DNA of 64,000 nt from Shewanella halotolerans (GCF_019457535.1 NZ_CP080417.1:4597558-4661557); one strand, 5' to 3'; shown: positions 1 to 9,270, numbered from the stretch's first letter. Numbers and translations: made by a program. The notes: a model not told the origin generated them from the sequence alone.

Positions 1-631
1 TGCGCGCCACCAGATCTTCCTTACGAAAGCTCTCCTGCAACAGCTTGGCCACCGCCTGCAGCACGAGATCGCCGATATGATGGCCGTTAAAGTCGTTGAT
101 CTTCTTGAAATGATCCAGATCCAGCATCACGATGGAGAGCTCTTTCTGATGACGCACCATGGAGGAGAGACTCTGGGCGGCACACTCGGCGAGGAAATGA
201 CGGTTATAAAGTCCGGTGAGCTGATCGTGCAGCGCCATGAATTTAAGCTTGTCGCTGTGTTGCTTGAGTTGAATATGGGTGCTGACCCTGGCACGCACAA
301 TCGCCGGGCGGATCGGCTTGGTGATATAGTCCACCGCGCCGATTTCCAGCCCCTTCTGCTCGTCATCGTCGGAGTCTTTGGCGGTAACGAAGATAATGGG
401 GATCTCGGCGGTCTCGGGGTCGGCCTTCAGCTGGCGACACACCTGGTAGCCATCCATGCCGGGCATCAAGACATCCAGCAAGATGATGTCGGGTTTCTGC
501 TTGGCGACCCTGAGGCACTCTTCGCCACTCTCGGCGGTCCATACCTGAAACATCTCCTTCAGACACTGCCTCATGATCAGCACATTGGTCTTCACATCGT
601 CAACCACCAGCACTACAGATTGTTCTTCCAT
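1..631 (-). CDS. Response regulator with GGDEF domain (3' end cut off by the window)
   Basis: The reading frame begins at the ATG at 631 and runs off the left edge. Residues 1-120 are a receiver domain with the acidic pair D11/D12, phospho-acceptor D53 (in LLDVLMPGMDG) and K104. A GGDEF domain follows, beginning around residue 135 with LHDQLTGLYNR and continuing through MLDLDHFKKIND; the catalytic GG(D/E)EF loop would lie just outside the window, so cyclase activity cannot be judged. The family links phosphorylation to cyclic-di-GMP synthesis. No partner kinase is visible here. Confidence 0.9.
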   Translation of the reverse strand, partial: MEEQSVVLVVDDVKTNVLIMRQCLKEMFQVWTAESGEECLRVAKQKPDIILLDVLMPGMDGYQVCRQLKADPETAEIPIIFVTAKDSDDDEQKGLEIGAVDYITKPIRPAIVRARVSTHIQLKQHSDKLKFMALHDQLTGLYNRHFLAECAAQSLSSMVRHQKELSIVMLDLDHFKKINDFNGHHIGDLVLQAVAKLLQESFRKEDLVAR

Positions 632-811
632 GCAATCCCCTAATCAGCCATGAGCAATTAGCCGCAATGTTTCAAATGGATAGAGATATTTTTAAGTGTA
701 GCAGAAAGGATTTTTTCATCCGTAAATCCCATCACTAACATCACAGATGTCACGGCAGATGGCAAGCGATGGCTATTAGAAGAATACGAGGGACAACAGA
801 TGAAACAGGAG

Positions 812-843
812 AAAAGAAAAAGGGCCAACAGGCCCCTTTTTTT
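812..843. terminator. Bidirectional-looking intrinsic terminator
   Basis: A GGGCC/GGCCC stem with a short loop is flanked by A-rich and T-rich runs, so it can terminate on either strand. It sits just downstream of the leftward outer-membrane protein gene ending at 858. Confidence 0.8.
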
Positions 844-857
844 AAAATCATGAATGC

Positions 858-1511
858 TTAGAAGCGATAGGTTAAGCCGATAACCGACTTAGTTTCCCAA
901 TCAGTCGCACCATTAGCATAAGGCACAGCCTGATCCGCTTCTTCGCGGCCAACCTTAACATAAGCCGACAGGTTGTCGATGAACTCATAACCGGCAACGG
1001 CGAACACGTTACGGGTATTTGAGTTAACACCTTCGAAACGATCACGTATGTACGAAGCCTCGACACCGGCGAATAAGCCATTATCGAACTGGTAACCTGT
1101 ACCCACCTCGGCGCGATACTCTTTAACAGTTGAATCTACAATCACTTCGGCACCATTGCCTGTGATATCCATAGGTGCAGCACCATAGACCTTGATGCGA
1201 TCTTTACGCATCGCGCGGCCTTCGGCATAGGCATAGAAATTCTCGAAGTTTGTCTCTACACGCAGACCACCACCGAAAGAACCATCGTTGAAACGCTTAT
1301 CTTCATATTGGGTCTCAACTGACGCAAACGGGATCACAGACACGACGCCGAAGTTGAAATCATAGCCAATTCTGGCTTCCAGGTTAGTCGACTTGTCTTG
1401 AGTGGTATGCTCAGCCTCTACCTTTCCGGTAAAGCCGTTTAGCACGTCGGCGTTAGCCGCACCGGCAGATAACGCAAGTAATGTAGCAACAACAATAGCT
1501 GACTTTTTCAT
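858..1511 (-). CDS. Outer-membrane beta-barrel protein, KdgM-like small porin
   Basis: This 217-residue protein has a Sec signal peptide (cleavage near ANA-DVLNG), no cysteines and alternating amphipathic strands, and it ends in YRF, the C-terminal aromatic signal for outer-membrane insertion. Length and strand pattern resemble small monomeric porins of the KdgM/oligogalacturonate type, but the substrate cannot be read from sequence. A hairpin and a short palindrome lie in its upstream region (1546-1606), and a terminator follows it. Confidence 0.8.
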   Translation of the reverse strand: MKKSAIVVATLLALSAGAANADVLNGFTGKVEAEHTTQDKSTNLEARIGYDFNFGVVSVIPFASVETQYEDKRFNDGSFGGGLRVETNFENFYAYAEGRAMRKDRIKVYGAAPMDITGNGAEVIVDSTVKEYRAEVGTGYQFDNGLFAGVEASYIRDRFEGVNSNTRNVFAVAGYEFIDNLSAYVKVGREEADQAVPYANGATDWETKSVIGLTYRF

Positions 1512-2150
1512 GTATATTCCCCATATCTATATTTTGATGAATGTCTCTCACGAGCATCAAACCTTGGCTCGTGAGATGGGGGCCATTTTCCTTGCGACTT
1601 TCGCAAATATTGAATTAGAAACTATTCGATATTCAAATACATCAATATCTACCAGCTGTACCACAACACAAGCCACACCAAACAAAAAATAACAGTTTCA
1701 AAGCCTTACGATGCAGCACCAATCTGCGATGCAATTTTGAGCAGAGTTCTAAAACGGGTGGGAAAAAATCTTAGGGGGCGCTCTGTCAGCTTAGGTTCAG
1801 GAAACTCACGCCATCAAAGTTCAAATACGCCCCTATGAGCCTGAAAAACCCCCGCCTTCAACCCACGAATTGCCATTAATCAGTGACTCAATGACACCCA
1901 AGCTGCTCGCCATCTGACGCTCAGCCTAATTTTTATGGCTAGAAATGAAGGACTTGAGATGTGAAAAGGCCACATACATAAGCCAAGCAACGGCTAAATG
2001 GAGCAATCTGCAAAGATGAGCAGCCTGAGACGGCTAAACAAAGACAACGGCGCGGCAAGCACACTGAAAAATAAGGAGAGATAAAGGGGCAAGCAAAGAC
2101 AGCAGGGTTAAGCGCCAGAAGACTCGAGGCGCTCACCCTGCCGCCAGGGG
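1512..2150. other. Gene-free stretch upstream of the small porin gene
   Basis: I see no convincing gene here. The right half shows only short frames without ribosome binding sites or recognisable products. The left edge holds the 5' leader of the porin gene with two inverted repeats, listed separately. Confidence 0.6.
1546..1576 (-). promoter_or_regulatory. Inverted repeat in the porin leader
   Basis: A perfect 10-bp inverted repeat (TCTCACGAGC ... GCTCGTGAGA) with an 11-nt spacer lies 35-65 bases upstream of the porin start. It could be an mRNA leader hairpin or a dimeric repressor site. A second palindrome, TTGCGA-ctt-TCGCAA, lies at 1592-1606. Confidence 0.5.
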
Positions 2151-2522
2151 TTATCTTTCACACTCGTCGACACGAGAATGGTAAGGGTCGTCGTCGGCAA
2201 GACAGAGTCTGTCGGCCTGAAGTTGACCCTGCTTCTGCTCCGCCTGCTCGGCCTTCTTCTGCGCCTCGAACTTAGCCAGGCGCTCGTCCAGCGCACGCTC
2301 GATAACATCGTGATTGAGCTCGATGCAGTCATAGTCGCCGGCGGCACATTCCCACTCGGCACGCACGGGTTGGCTGGCAATAATCGACAGCATAAGCGCA
2401 ACCATCAGGCTACCCAGCACGCCCACCAGCTTAGAGCGACGCTGCTTGAGTAGCGGCAATTCGGGCAATAGGAATTGCTCTACGCCGCCGACGGGTTCAC
2501 ACACTCTATTTAAATTGGCCAT
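2151..2522 (-). CDS. Membrane-anchored hypothetical protein with acidic/Gln-rich tail
   Basis: Not recognised. This 123-residue protein has a hydrophobic segment at about residues 33-52 and so is probably anchored by one membrane helix, with a periplasmic C-terminal part. That part has four cysteines (WECAAGDYDCIEL, RLCLADDD and VDECER) and a charged coiled-coil-like stretch rich in K, E, A and Q. An AGAGGT ribosome binding site precedes the start. It lies 32 bases downstream of the surface-antigen-like barrel gene on the same strand, so the two are probably co-transcribed. Confidence 0.65.
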   Translation of the reverse strand: MANLNRVCEPVGGVEQFLLPELPLLKQRRSKLVGVLGSLMVALMLSIIASQPVRAEWECAAGDYDCIELNHDVIERALDERLAKFEAQKKAEQAEQKQGQLQADRLCLADDDPYHSRVDECER

Positions 2523-2554
2523 AGGAATTACCTCTTGTGCTAATCAAAAATGAC

Positions 2555-3694
2555 TTACCAGGCCCCACCGACCTGTAAATAAAGGGTCCACTCTTCTGGC
2601 CCCTTGGCGATATCCATCCCGGTGCGCAACCCAAGCTGGCGCGCCATCAGGTAACGAAAGCCCACCCCCTGGGTCTTGAGCCAGGGGCTATCGGCAAAAC
2701 GCTCGTCTGCCATCACCGCCTTACCGGCTCCGGCAAAGCCCAGCAAGGTCCAGCGATCGTCGAGGTCATAACTCACCTCTACCTCTCCCAGGGCGGTGTC
2801 ATCCCCCTGATAGCGCATCGCCGGCATGCCGCGCATGTCCAGGTAAGGCAAGGCGTAGAAGGGGGCATCGCCCGAGAGCGACTTGGTATCCAGACGCATG
2901 TTGACGCCCCACTTGGCGCTTAGCCTGTGATAGCCATGCAGGTAGGCGCTGTCGGTGCGATAGTCGAAATCGCCGCCGAGTCGTTTGTCGTGCTGGGTAC
3001 TCTTCAGCCGCGCCTTGATACCGCTGCGGGGCGAGAAATGGTTGTCTGTGCTGTCGTAGGTGAGCTTGAGGCCCAGGGCGCCATCGCTATCGACCATGGC
3101 ACTCTCCTGGTTGAGCGGATGCTCGCCGCCCAGGTCAAACTCGGCCTCGGAGCGGGTATAGCTATATTCGCCGCCGAGGAAGAAGTTGCTCTCTCCCAGG
3201 CGTACATCGATATCCTGAAACAGGTGCCAGCCTTGCAGCGAGAACCCCATGGCCGGGGCGTCAATCCCCGTGTAGGCCTTGAGCCTGAGATCGGCGGCGA
3301 AGATGCCACCCAGATAACGCACCCTGTCTTCCAGCCAGTTACCCGAATGAAACAGGCCACCCAGCTTGGTACCGTTATTGGTGCCGGCGGCCACCACGCC
3401 TGTGACGCTCGGCGGGATCTCGGCCACGGCCAAGGGGTCTTCGAGCCGCTTCTGCCTTTGCGACTCGGACTCATGGAAGAACAGCAGGGCGGCACCGCCG
3501 CCCACCCCTACCGCAGGCTCGGTGATCAGAATCGGCACAGGCATGAAGCCGTGGGCGTTGTTGAGGATCCACTGACTGGCATCGACACGGCCATCGGTGG
3601 GATCCTTAAACTGATCGGTAAAGCCTGCCTGACTAGCACCGGCTAACAGGCTCAGGCTGAGTGCTAACAGGCTGGGGTAGCTGGGGGTTGCCAT
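2555..3694 (-). CDS. Surface-antigen (Omp85/BamA C-terminal barrel)-like outer-membrane protein
   Basis: This 379-residue protein has a signal peptide (cleavage near SQA-GFTDQ). Its middle and C-terminal parts look like a 16-strand surface-antigen barrel: GVGGGAALLFF near the start, then FSPRSGIKARLKS and FAGAGKAV-type turns. No POTRA repeats are evident; only about 50 residues precede the barrel, far shorter than BamA. It is best called a Bac_surface_Ag-domain protein of unknown role. The next gene on the strand starts 32 bases downstream. Confidence 0.75.
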   Translation of the reverse strand: MATPSYPSLLALSLSLLAGASQAGFTDQFKDPTDGRVDASQWILNNAHGFMPVPILITEPAVGVGGGAALLFFHESESQRQKRLEDPLAVAEIPPSVTGVVAAGTNNGTKLGGLFHSGNWLEDRVRYLGGIFAADLRLKAYTGIDAPAMGFSLQGWHLFQDIDVRLGESNFFLGGEYSYTRSEAEFDLGGEHPLNQESAMVDSDGALGLKLTYDSTDNHFSPRSGIKARLKSTQHDKRLGGDFDYRTDSAYLHGYHRLSAKWGVNMRLDTKSLSGDAPFYALPYLDMRGMPAMRYQGDDTALGEVEVSYDLDDRWTLLGFAGAGKAVMADERFADSPWLKTQGVGFRYLMARQLGLRTGMDIAKGPEEWTLYLQVGGAW

Positions 3695-3773
3695 AATCTT
3701 CTGCCTCGGGAGTTGGGATGACCTTAGCGAGAAACCCTTTCGTTGCTAAGGTCTATGCGGGAAGCGCATTCTG

Positions 3774-4121
3774 TTAATAACCGTTGATGATGGCGTCATC
3801 TATGATCGCATCTTCGATGTAAGCGTCTTCGATCTCTTGCTCTATGATGGCGTCTTCAATGTCTTCGAGGTCACGCTTGCAGCGCTCGCGTTTCACCTCG
3901 CCTTCCACCAGGCCGTCGATTGCACCTATGGCCCCCCCTATGGCCGCACCACGCTTGGCACCTTCACCACCATCGGCGATGGCCCCGGCGGCTGTGCCTA
4001 TGAGGCCACCTTCGATGGCACCGGCCACCACATCGCCCAGGGTGTCGTCACAGTAATCGGCCATAGCGAAACCAGAAGCCGCACTCAGGGATAAAGCGAG
4101 TAACAAGGGTTTGATTTTCAT
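3774..4121 (-). CDS. Secreted glycine-zipper protein with repetitive acidic tail
   Basis: This 115-residue protein has a signal peptide (cleavage near AMA-DYCDD). The central part is an Ala/Gly-rich glycine-zipper segment (about residues 30-70) of the kind that packs in membranes. The C-terminal 30 residues repeat an acidic unit of the type (I/Y)-(E/D)-DAII. Function unknown; glycine-zipper proteins are often outer-membrane or periplasmic. It lies on the same strand as the preceding barrel gene but is separated from it by about 80 bases. Confidence 0.75.
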   Translation of the reverse strand: MKIKPLLLALSLSAASGFAMADYCDDTLGDVVAGAIEGGLIGTAAGAIADGGEGAKRGAAIGGAIGAIDGLVEGEVKRERCKRDLEDIEDAIIEQEIEDAYIEDAIIDDAIINGY

Positions 4122-4241
4122 CTTATGCTCCGAATCATGCTGTTAATGTCGAGGTCATGATAAGAGCAAAAAGCGAATAGCTTTAGTTAGCTATTATTCG
4201 ATTTGGTAATAGGTTAGTGGGAATGCGCAAAGCGCGAGGCC

Positions 4242-4664
4242 TTAGCCCCGCGACGCGTAGAAAAATTTCTCGTAGAGGTAGGTGTAGCAGTAGTTGAAGA
4301 CCAGGTAGAAGACCACGAAGCCGATATCCAGCCAGAAGGCCTGCCACAGTGAGATGGACAGATAGGCCGCCATGATGGGCACAGAGATAAACAGTAAACC
4401 CAGCTCAAACAACAGGCTGTGCCAGACTCTGTCTGCCATGGATTTCACCATGGTCGACTTGAAGTAGACCATGGCCTTGTCGAACATCAGGTTATAACCA
4501 TAGTTCCAGGCCGCTGCAATCAGCGACATGCCAATAGCCAGGGCCAACAAGGCACGAGAATCGACCGAGGTCAGCCAGGCCCCCAGGGGCACGGCTAACA
4601 CCATGGCCCCCAGCTCGAACCCTACTAGATACCTGATGCGATCGAATCTCGTCTTTTGTTGCAT
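4242..4664 (-). CDS. PACE-family proton-coupled multidrug efflux protein (AceI-like)
   Basis: This is a 140-residue inner-membrane protein with four predicted helices arranged as two tandem two-helix repeats. The family signatures are visible: RFDRIRYLVGFE and WNYGYNLMFDK in the first half, DRVWHSLLFELG and FNYCYTYLYEKFF in the second. Known members export chlorhexidine and short-chain diamines. I chose the ATG at 4664 because AGGGGG precedes it; an upstream in-frame start would add 22 residues that do not fit the family. It ends near the glycine-zipper gene and lies just downstream of the RND pump genes on the same strand. Confidence 0.85.
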   Translation of the reverse strand: MQQKTRFDRIRYLVGFELGAMVLAVPLGAWLTSVDSRALLALAIGMSLIAAAWNYGYNLMFDKAMVYFKSTMVKSMADRVWHSLLFELGLLFISVPIMAAYLSISLWQAFWLDIGFVVFYLVFNYCYTYLYEKFFYASRG

Positions 4665-4761
4665 GATAACCCCCTGCGCCCACTTGGCAGCAGAATAAAG
4701 TGTTCTCCAACCGGCAACGCCGTCAGCCAAAACATTGATACGCCGGCGGAGAACATAAACC

Positions 4762-7700
4762 TTAAGCCGTCACTTCAGTCGCCTTGGGTGAGCGTCTTAG
4801 CTCACGCAGGCGTTGCAGTGCGATGAAACAGATAGGTACCAGGAGACAGCCGATCACCGTGGCAATCAACATGCCGCCGAAGCTGGCAATACCCAGGGCG
4901 TTACGGCTGGCTGAGCCCGCCCCCGAGGCGATAACCAGAGGCAATACCCCAAGGATGAAGGAGAAGGCCGTCATCAATACCGCTCGCAGACGCAGGGCAA
5001 TCGCCTGCTTTGCCGCCTCCATGATGGAGAGCCCCTTCTCTTCACGCAGCACCTTGGCAAACTCGACAATCAGAATCGCGTTGCGACTCGCCATACCTAT
5101 GAGCAGTACCAGGCCCACCTGGGTGTAGAGGTTGATACTGCCACCGGCAAGGGCGGTAAAGCCCAGGGCACCAAACAGCGCCGTCGGTACACAGAGGATA
5201 ATCGCCAGCGGGATCATCCAGCTCTCGTACTGCGCCACCAGAAATAGATAGGTGAACAGCAGTGCCAGGGCGAACAGGATAGGCGCCGAATCGCCCGCCT
5301 GTAGCTCCTGATAGGTCATGCCGGTCCACTCGTAGGCGTAGCCCTGTGGCAGGCTGGTGTCGGCAATCTGCTCCATGGCGGCGATGGCCTCACCCGAGCT
5401 ATAACCGTCGGCCGGAATGGCAATCACCTGCGCCGTGTTGTACAGGTTGTAGCGGGCGGTGTTGTCCGAACCCACCAGCGGCTTGTAGGCGGCAAAGCTC
5501 GACAGCTTGACCATCTCACCAGACACGGCGCGTACATAGATCTGCTCCAGGTCTTTCTCTTGCGAGCGGTAAGATTGCTCCGCCTGCAGGTTTACCTGAT
5601 AGTTCTTACCGAACTTAGTGAAATCATTGACATACATATTGCCCATCATGGCAGACAGCGTGCTGTTGACCTCATTAAGATCGACCCCCAGCGCCATCGC
5701 CTTGGCCCTGTCCACATCCAGATAGAGCTGTGGCACGTTGGCACTATAGGTAGTGAAGGCCATGGCAATCTCGTCGGCATCGTTGAGCGCCGCCAGATAG
5801 CCATCCAGCGCGGGCGCCATCTGCTCGACGCTGCGACCGCTGAGATCTTCCACCTGCAGGGTCAGACCGCCGGCATTACCCAGGCCGGGAATGGCTGGCA
5901 TAGAAAACGCCATGCCGGTGACATCTTTGTTCTGGTCGATAATTGCCTGCACCTGAGCCACCAGCGCAAACTCTGAGGTTGCTGCGCTTTGACGCTCGTT
6001 CCAGTCGTCCAACACCACGATCATCATGCCCGAGTTGGAAGAGGAGGCTCCCTTGAGCAGGCTATAGCCCTTGGCGGCCACCACATGCTTGACCCCTTCG
6101 AGGGCACTGACCTCACTGATCATCTCATCGACCATCTTGTCGGTTCTATCCAGCGACGAGGCTTCCGGTAGGTTCATGTCTACCATGAATGAGCCCTGAT
6201 CTTCGGCCGGGATGAAGCCCTTAGGCATGTTATCGCCCAGCAGATAGATTGCGCCCATCAGCAGGGCCAGCAGCGCACCCGATAGCATCAGACGCTTACC
6301 GAAGAAGCCTACCGACGAGACATAACCATTGGTCAGTCTGTTGATGAATTGGTTGAACCAGGCCAGCGGGCCACGTGTCTTAGGCGCCTCATGACGCATC
6401 AAGGCGGCGCACAGGGCTGGCGTAAGGGTGAGAGCCACCACGGTCGAGATCACTGTCGATACCGAGATCGTCACACCGAACTGCTGATACATCTGGCCCA
6501 CCAGACCGGGCGCGAAAGAGACAGGGCCAAACACCGCCAATAGCACCAGTGCCGAGGCGATCAACGGGGCGGTCACCTCCTTCATCGCCTTGGAAGTTGC
6601 CGTCTTGGCATCGAGATGCTCCTCGCTCATCAGGCGTTCGACGTTTTCGATCACCACGATGGCCGCATCCACCACCACACCGATAGCCAAGATCAGGCCG
6701 AACATGGAGATGGTGTTGATATCTATCCCCATGGCCGCCATCACCACGAAGGTACCGATGAGTGACACGGGAATAGCGATCGAGGGGATCAGGGTCGCGC
6801 GCCAGCTCTGCAGGAAGAGGAAGGTCACGACAACCACCAGGCCGATGGCGATATAGAGGGTCTCAAACACCTCATCCATAGACACCTCAATAAAGGTGGT
6901 GGAGTCGTAGCTGATCACATGCTCCATATCGGCAGGGAAACGCTGACTGAGACGCTCCATCTCGGCGCGTACCCCTTCGGCAACCTCGAGGGCGTTGGCA
7001 CCCGGTGCCTGATAGATGGCCAGGATAGGGCTCTCATTCTTGCCGTAGGTAGCCATGGCAGAGTATTGCTCCGCCGCCAGCTCGACACGGGCCACGTCTT
7101 TTAGTGTGATGAAACCTGCCTGGTTGTCGGCGCGCAGTATGATGTTTTCAAACTCCTCGACATCCACCAGACGACCCTGGGTCTGAATCGTGTATTGGAA
7201 CACCTGGTTACCGGATGAAGGACGCTCGCCCAGCTTACCGGCGGCAACCGTGGTGTTTTGTGCGCTGATGGCAGCGGCCACATCGTTAGCGGTGATCGCC
7301 TTGGCGGCCATCTTCTCTGGGTTAAGCCAGACGCGCATCGAGTAGTTCTGCTCACCGATCACCTGCACCTTACCCACACCTTTCACCCTCAGCAGGGCAT
7401 CTTTGATGTTGAGCGAGGCATAGTTAGACAGGTAGAGATTGTCGTGGCTGCCGTTGGGCGAGTAGGTGTTGACCGTCATCAAGATGGAGTTAGCCACCTT
7501 CTCGACCGTCACCCCCTGACGCTTAACCTCTTCGGGTAACTTGGCCATCGCCTTGTTGACCCGGTTCTGCACCAGCACCTGGGCCTTGTCGGGATCTGTG
7601 CCGATGGCAAAGGTTACATAGGCCAGGTAGGTGTTATCGTTGTTCGACTTGGACTCGATATAGATCATGTCCTCGACGCCGTTTATCTCCTGTTCGATCA

Positions 7701-7890
7701 CCGAGGCGACCGTGTTACGTATGGTGTTATGGTCGGCACCAGGAAACACGGCAAACACCTCGATAGAGGGCGGCACTATGCTGGGAAATTGCGATACTGG
7801 CATTCTTGCCAGACTGAGTAAGCCTGCCAAGGTCAGCACAATCGAGAGTACGATGGCGAACTTGGGGCGATTAATGAAGAAATCGGCCAT
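4762..7890 (-). CDS. RND multidrug efflux permease (HAE1 family, AcrB/MexB-like)
   Basis: This is a 1042-residue, 12-helix inner-membrane pump of standard length. It begins MADFFINRPKFA and has the family blocks around residues 396-425 and 925-985. In AcrB the proton relay uses D407, D408, K940, R971 and T978. Here the aligned residues are D408, A409, R936, R969 and T974, so the second aspartate is replaced by alanine and the lysine by arginine. The adaptor gene lies 6 bases upstream. No outer-membrane TolC-type gene is present, so a TolC encoded elsewhere is presumably used. Confidence 0.95.
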   Translation of the reverse strand: MADFFINRPKFAIVLSIVLTLAGLLSLARMPVSQFPSIVPPSIEVFAVFPGADHNTIRNTVASVIEQEINGVEDMIYIESKSNNDNTYLAYVTFAIGTDPDKAQVLVQNRVNKAMAKLPEEVKRQGVTVEKVANSILMTVNTYSPNGSHDNLYLSNYASLNIKDALLRVKGVGKVQVIGEQNYSMRVWLNPEKMAAKAITANDVAAAISAQNTTVAAGKLGERPSSGNQVFQYTIQTQGRLVDVEEFENIILRADNQAGFITLKDVARVELAAEQYSAMATYGKNESPILAIYQAPGANALEVAEGVRAEMERLSQRFPADMEHVISYDSTTFIEVSMDEVFETLYIAIGLVVVVTFLFLQSWRATLIPSIAIPVSLIGTFVVMAAMGIDINTISMFGLILAIGVVVDAAIVVIENVERLMSEEHLDAKTATSKAMKEVTAPLIASALVLLAVFGPVSFAPGLVGQMYQQFGVTISVSTVISTVVALTLTPALCAALMRHEAPKTRGPLAWFNQFINRLTNGYVSSVGFFGKRLMLSGALLALLMGAIYLLGDNMPKGFIPAEDQGSFMVDMNLPEASSLDRTDKMVDEMISEVSALEGVKHVVAAKGYSLLKGASSSNSGMMIVVLDDWNERQSAATSEFALVAQVQAIIDQNKDVTGMAFSMPAIPGLGNAGGLTLQVEDLSGRSVEQMAPALDGYLAALNDADEIAMAFTTYSANVPQLYLDVDRAKAMALGVDLNEVNSTLSAMMGNMYVNDFTKFGKNYQVNLQAEQSYRSQEKDLEQIYVRAVSGEMVKLSSFAAYKPLVGSDNTARYNLYNTAQVIAIPADGYSSGEAIAAMEQIADTSLPQGYAYEWTGMTYQELQAGDSAPILFALALLFTYLFLVAQYESWMIPLAIILCVPTALFGALGFTALAGGSINLYTQVGLVLLIGMASRNAILIVEFAKVLREEKGLSIMEAAKQAIALRLRAVLMTAFSFILGVLPLVIASGAGSASRNALGIASFGGMLIATVIGCLLVPICFIALQRLRELRRSPKATEVTA

Positions 7891-7896
7891 GAGTTG

Positions 7897-9027
7897 TTAC
7901 CCCTTCTTGGCTAGGGCTACAGGCTGTTGCACGTCGACTTCGACGCCAGCCCGCACCGACTGAAGGCCACTGAGGATCACGCGCTCACCGGCTTGCAGAC
8001 CATCCTGCACTATCCAGGAATCCGCCTGACGCAAGCCCAGCTTGACGTAACGGGCCTCGACCACATTGTCTTGGTTAACGGTAAACACATAGCGACCGCC
8101 CTGATCTTCCTGCACCACGGCCTGAGGCACCACCAGCTGTTGCTGGGCTACCTGTTGACGCGACGACACAGAGACGAATTGGCCAGGTACCAGCAGGCCT
8201 TCTGGGTTAGGGAAGGTGACGCGAAAACGGATAGAACCGCTGCGACTGTCCACATGGTTGTCGATGAAGTCGACCTCACCCTTGTGGTGATACAGGGTGC
8301 CGTTGGCCAGGGTCAGCGCCATCTCGGGCGACGCTATCTCCTCACCCGCCTGCACACGTTGCTGCAGGTCATTGAGATACTGCTTCTCATCCAGCTTGAT
8401 ATCCACATGCATGGCGCTGCTGCTCACTAGAGTGGTCAGCGGCTCGACATCAGGGCCAACCAGGGCACCGACACTCACGCGGCTGTCGCTCATCACACCG
8501 TCGAAGGGGGCAAAGATGCGGGTATTTTCCAGGTCCAGCTGGGCATAGTTGAGCGCCGCCTTGGCGCTTTGCACCTCGGCCTTCATGCCGAGAAGCTCGG
8601 CTTCGATCTGCTCGACCTCCAGGCTGCTCAGGGCATCTTGCGTCAGCAGGGCCTGGGCCTTCTCATGTTTCTTCGCCTGTAGCATCATCTGCGCCGTTTT
8701 CTGCGCCAGGTTGGCCTCCAGGCGGGCGACCTCGGCCTGAAACGGCTTAGGGTCTATCTCAAACAGCAGATCGCCCTTCTTAACCTGGGCGCCATCGGTA
8801 TAAACCTGGCTGATCAGGTAACCGGAGATCTTTGGCAAGATCTCCACCTGGTCGACCGCCTGGGTCTTACCCATGAACTGTTCGGTGAGTTGGATCAGCT
8901 GAGGTTGCATAACCTGCACTGTGACCTTGGGTTGTTCGGTGAACTCCCCGTCGACTTCGGCTTGCTGCGAACAGGCAGCGAGTAGAAGTGGGAGGGAAAT
9001 CGCAATAAGTTTGGCTGACGTACCCAT
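7897..9027 (-). CDS. RND efflux periplasmic adaptor (membrane fusion lipoprotein)
   Basis: This 376-residue protein has a lipoprotein signal with lipobox LLAAC, acylation expected at C19. It then shows the AcrA/MexA order: lipoyl/barrel-sandwich strands (ILPKISGYLISQVYTDGAQVKKGDLLFEID), a long alpha-hairpin coiled coil (about residues 95-165), the second lipoyl half (TRIFAPFDGVMSD), and beta-barrel and membrane-proximal domains. It would link the downstream permease to a TolC-type channel. The start is supported by GAAGAGG upstream. The adaptor-permease order is the usual one. Confidence 0.93.
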   Translation of the reverse strand: MGTSAKLIAISLPLLLAACSQQAEVDGEFTEQPKVTVQVMQPQLIQLTEQFMGKTQAVDQVEILPKISGYLISQVYTDGAQVKKGDLLFEIDPKPFQAEVARLEANLAQKTAQMMLQAKKHEKAQALLTQDALSSLEVEQIEAELLGMKAEVQSAKAALNYAQLDLENTRIFAPFDGVMSDSRVSVGALVGPDVEPLTTLVSSSAMHVDIKLDEKQYLNDLQQRVQAGEEIASPEMALTLANGTLYHHKGEVDFIDNHVDSRSGSIRFRVTFPNPEGLLVPGQFVSVSSRQQVAQQQLVVPQAVVQEDQGGRYVFTVNQDNVVEARYVKLGLRQADSWIVQDGLQAGERVILSGLQSVRAGVEVDVQQPVALAKKG

Positions 9028-9074
9028 AATGACCTCTTCTCAAGCATCGACACTCATGTGCCACAAACGATTAA

Positions 9075-9120
9075 ATTACGGCCACTATACAGAGGAGTTT
9101 TTAATACTTTTAACTAGGTA
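9075..9120 (-). promoter_or_regulatory. Possible promoter/operator of the RND pump operon
   Basis: On the minus strand a TATAGT element (rc at 9084-9089) is preceded by an AT-rich stretch with TTAAAA about 18 bases upstream. An imperfect inverted repeat, AATAC ... GTATT, overlaps that stretch. This would fit a regulated promoter. The call rests on pattern only. Confidence 0.35.
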
Positions 9121-9270
9121 TTATTAGGTTATCGAATGGGTTTGGGGCGGGGGTAGCGAGGATGGATGACACCACATCTATTCGAAATAAAGATGGTTAT
9201 TAATTAACCTAGGCAGGATTGTTAATAGATAATGGCCTCACCAACAGCAAGGTACAATATCGAGGTCATC

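Noticed and set aside
77..643. A long frame on the plus strand over the response-regulator gene
   Set aside because: It is antisense to a clear receiver-GGDEF protein and resembles no known family.
1939..2136. A 65-residue cysteine-rich frame in the gene-free stretch
   Set aside because: No ribosome binding site, and the composition looks like random translation.
3004..3495. A 163-residue frame inside the surface-antigen-like gene
   Set aside because: It is another frame of the same strand inside a well-supported barrel protein and has a composition typical of frame-shifted translation.
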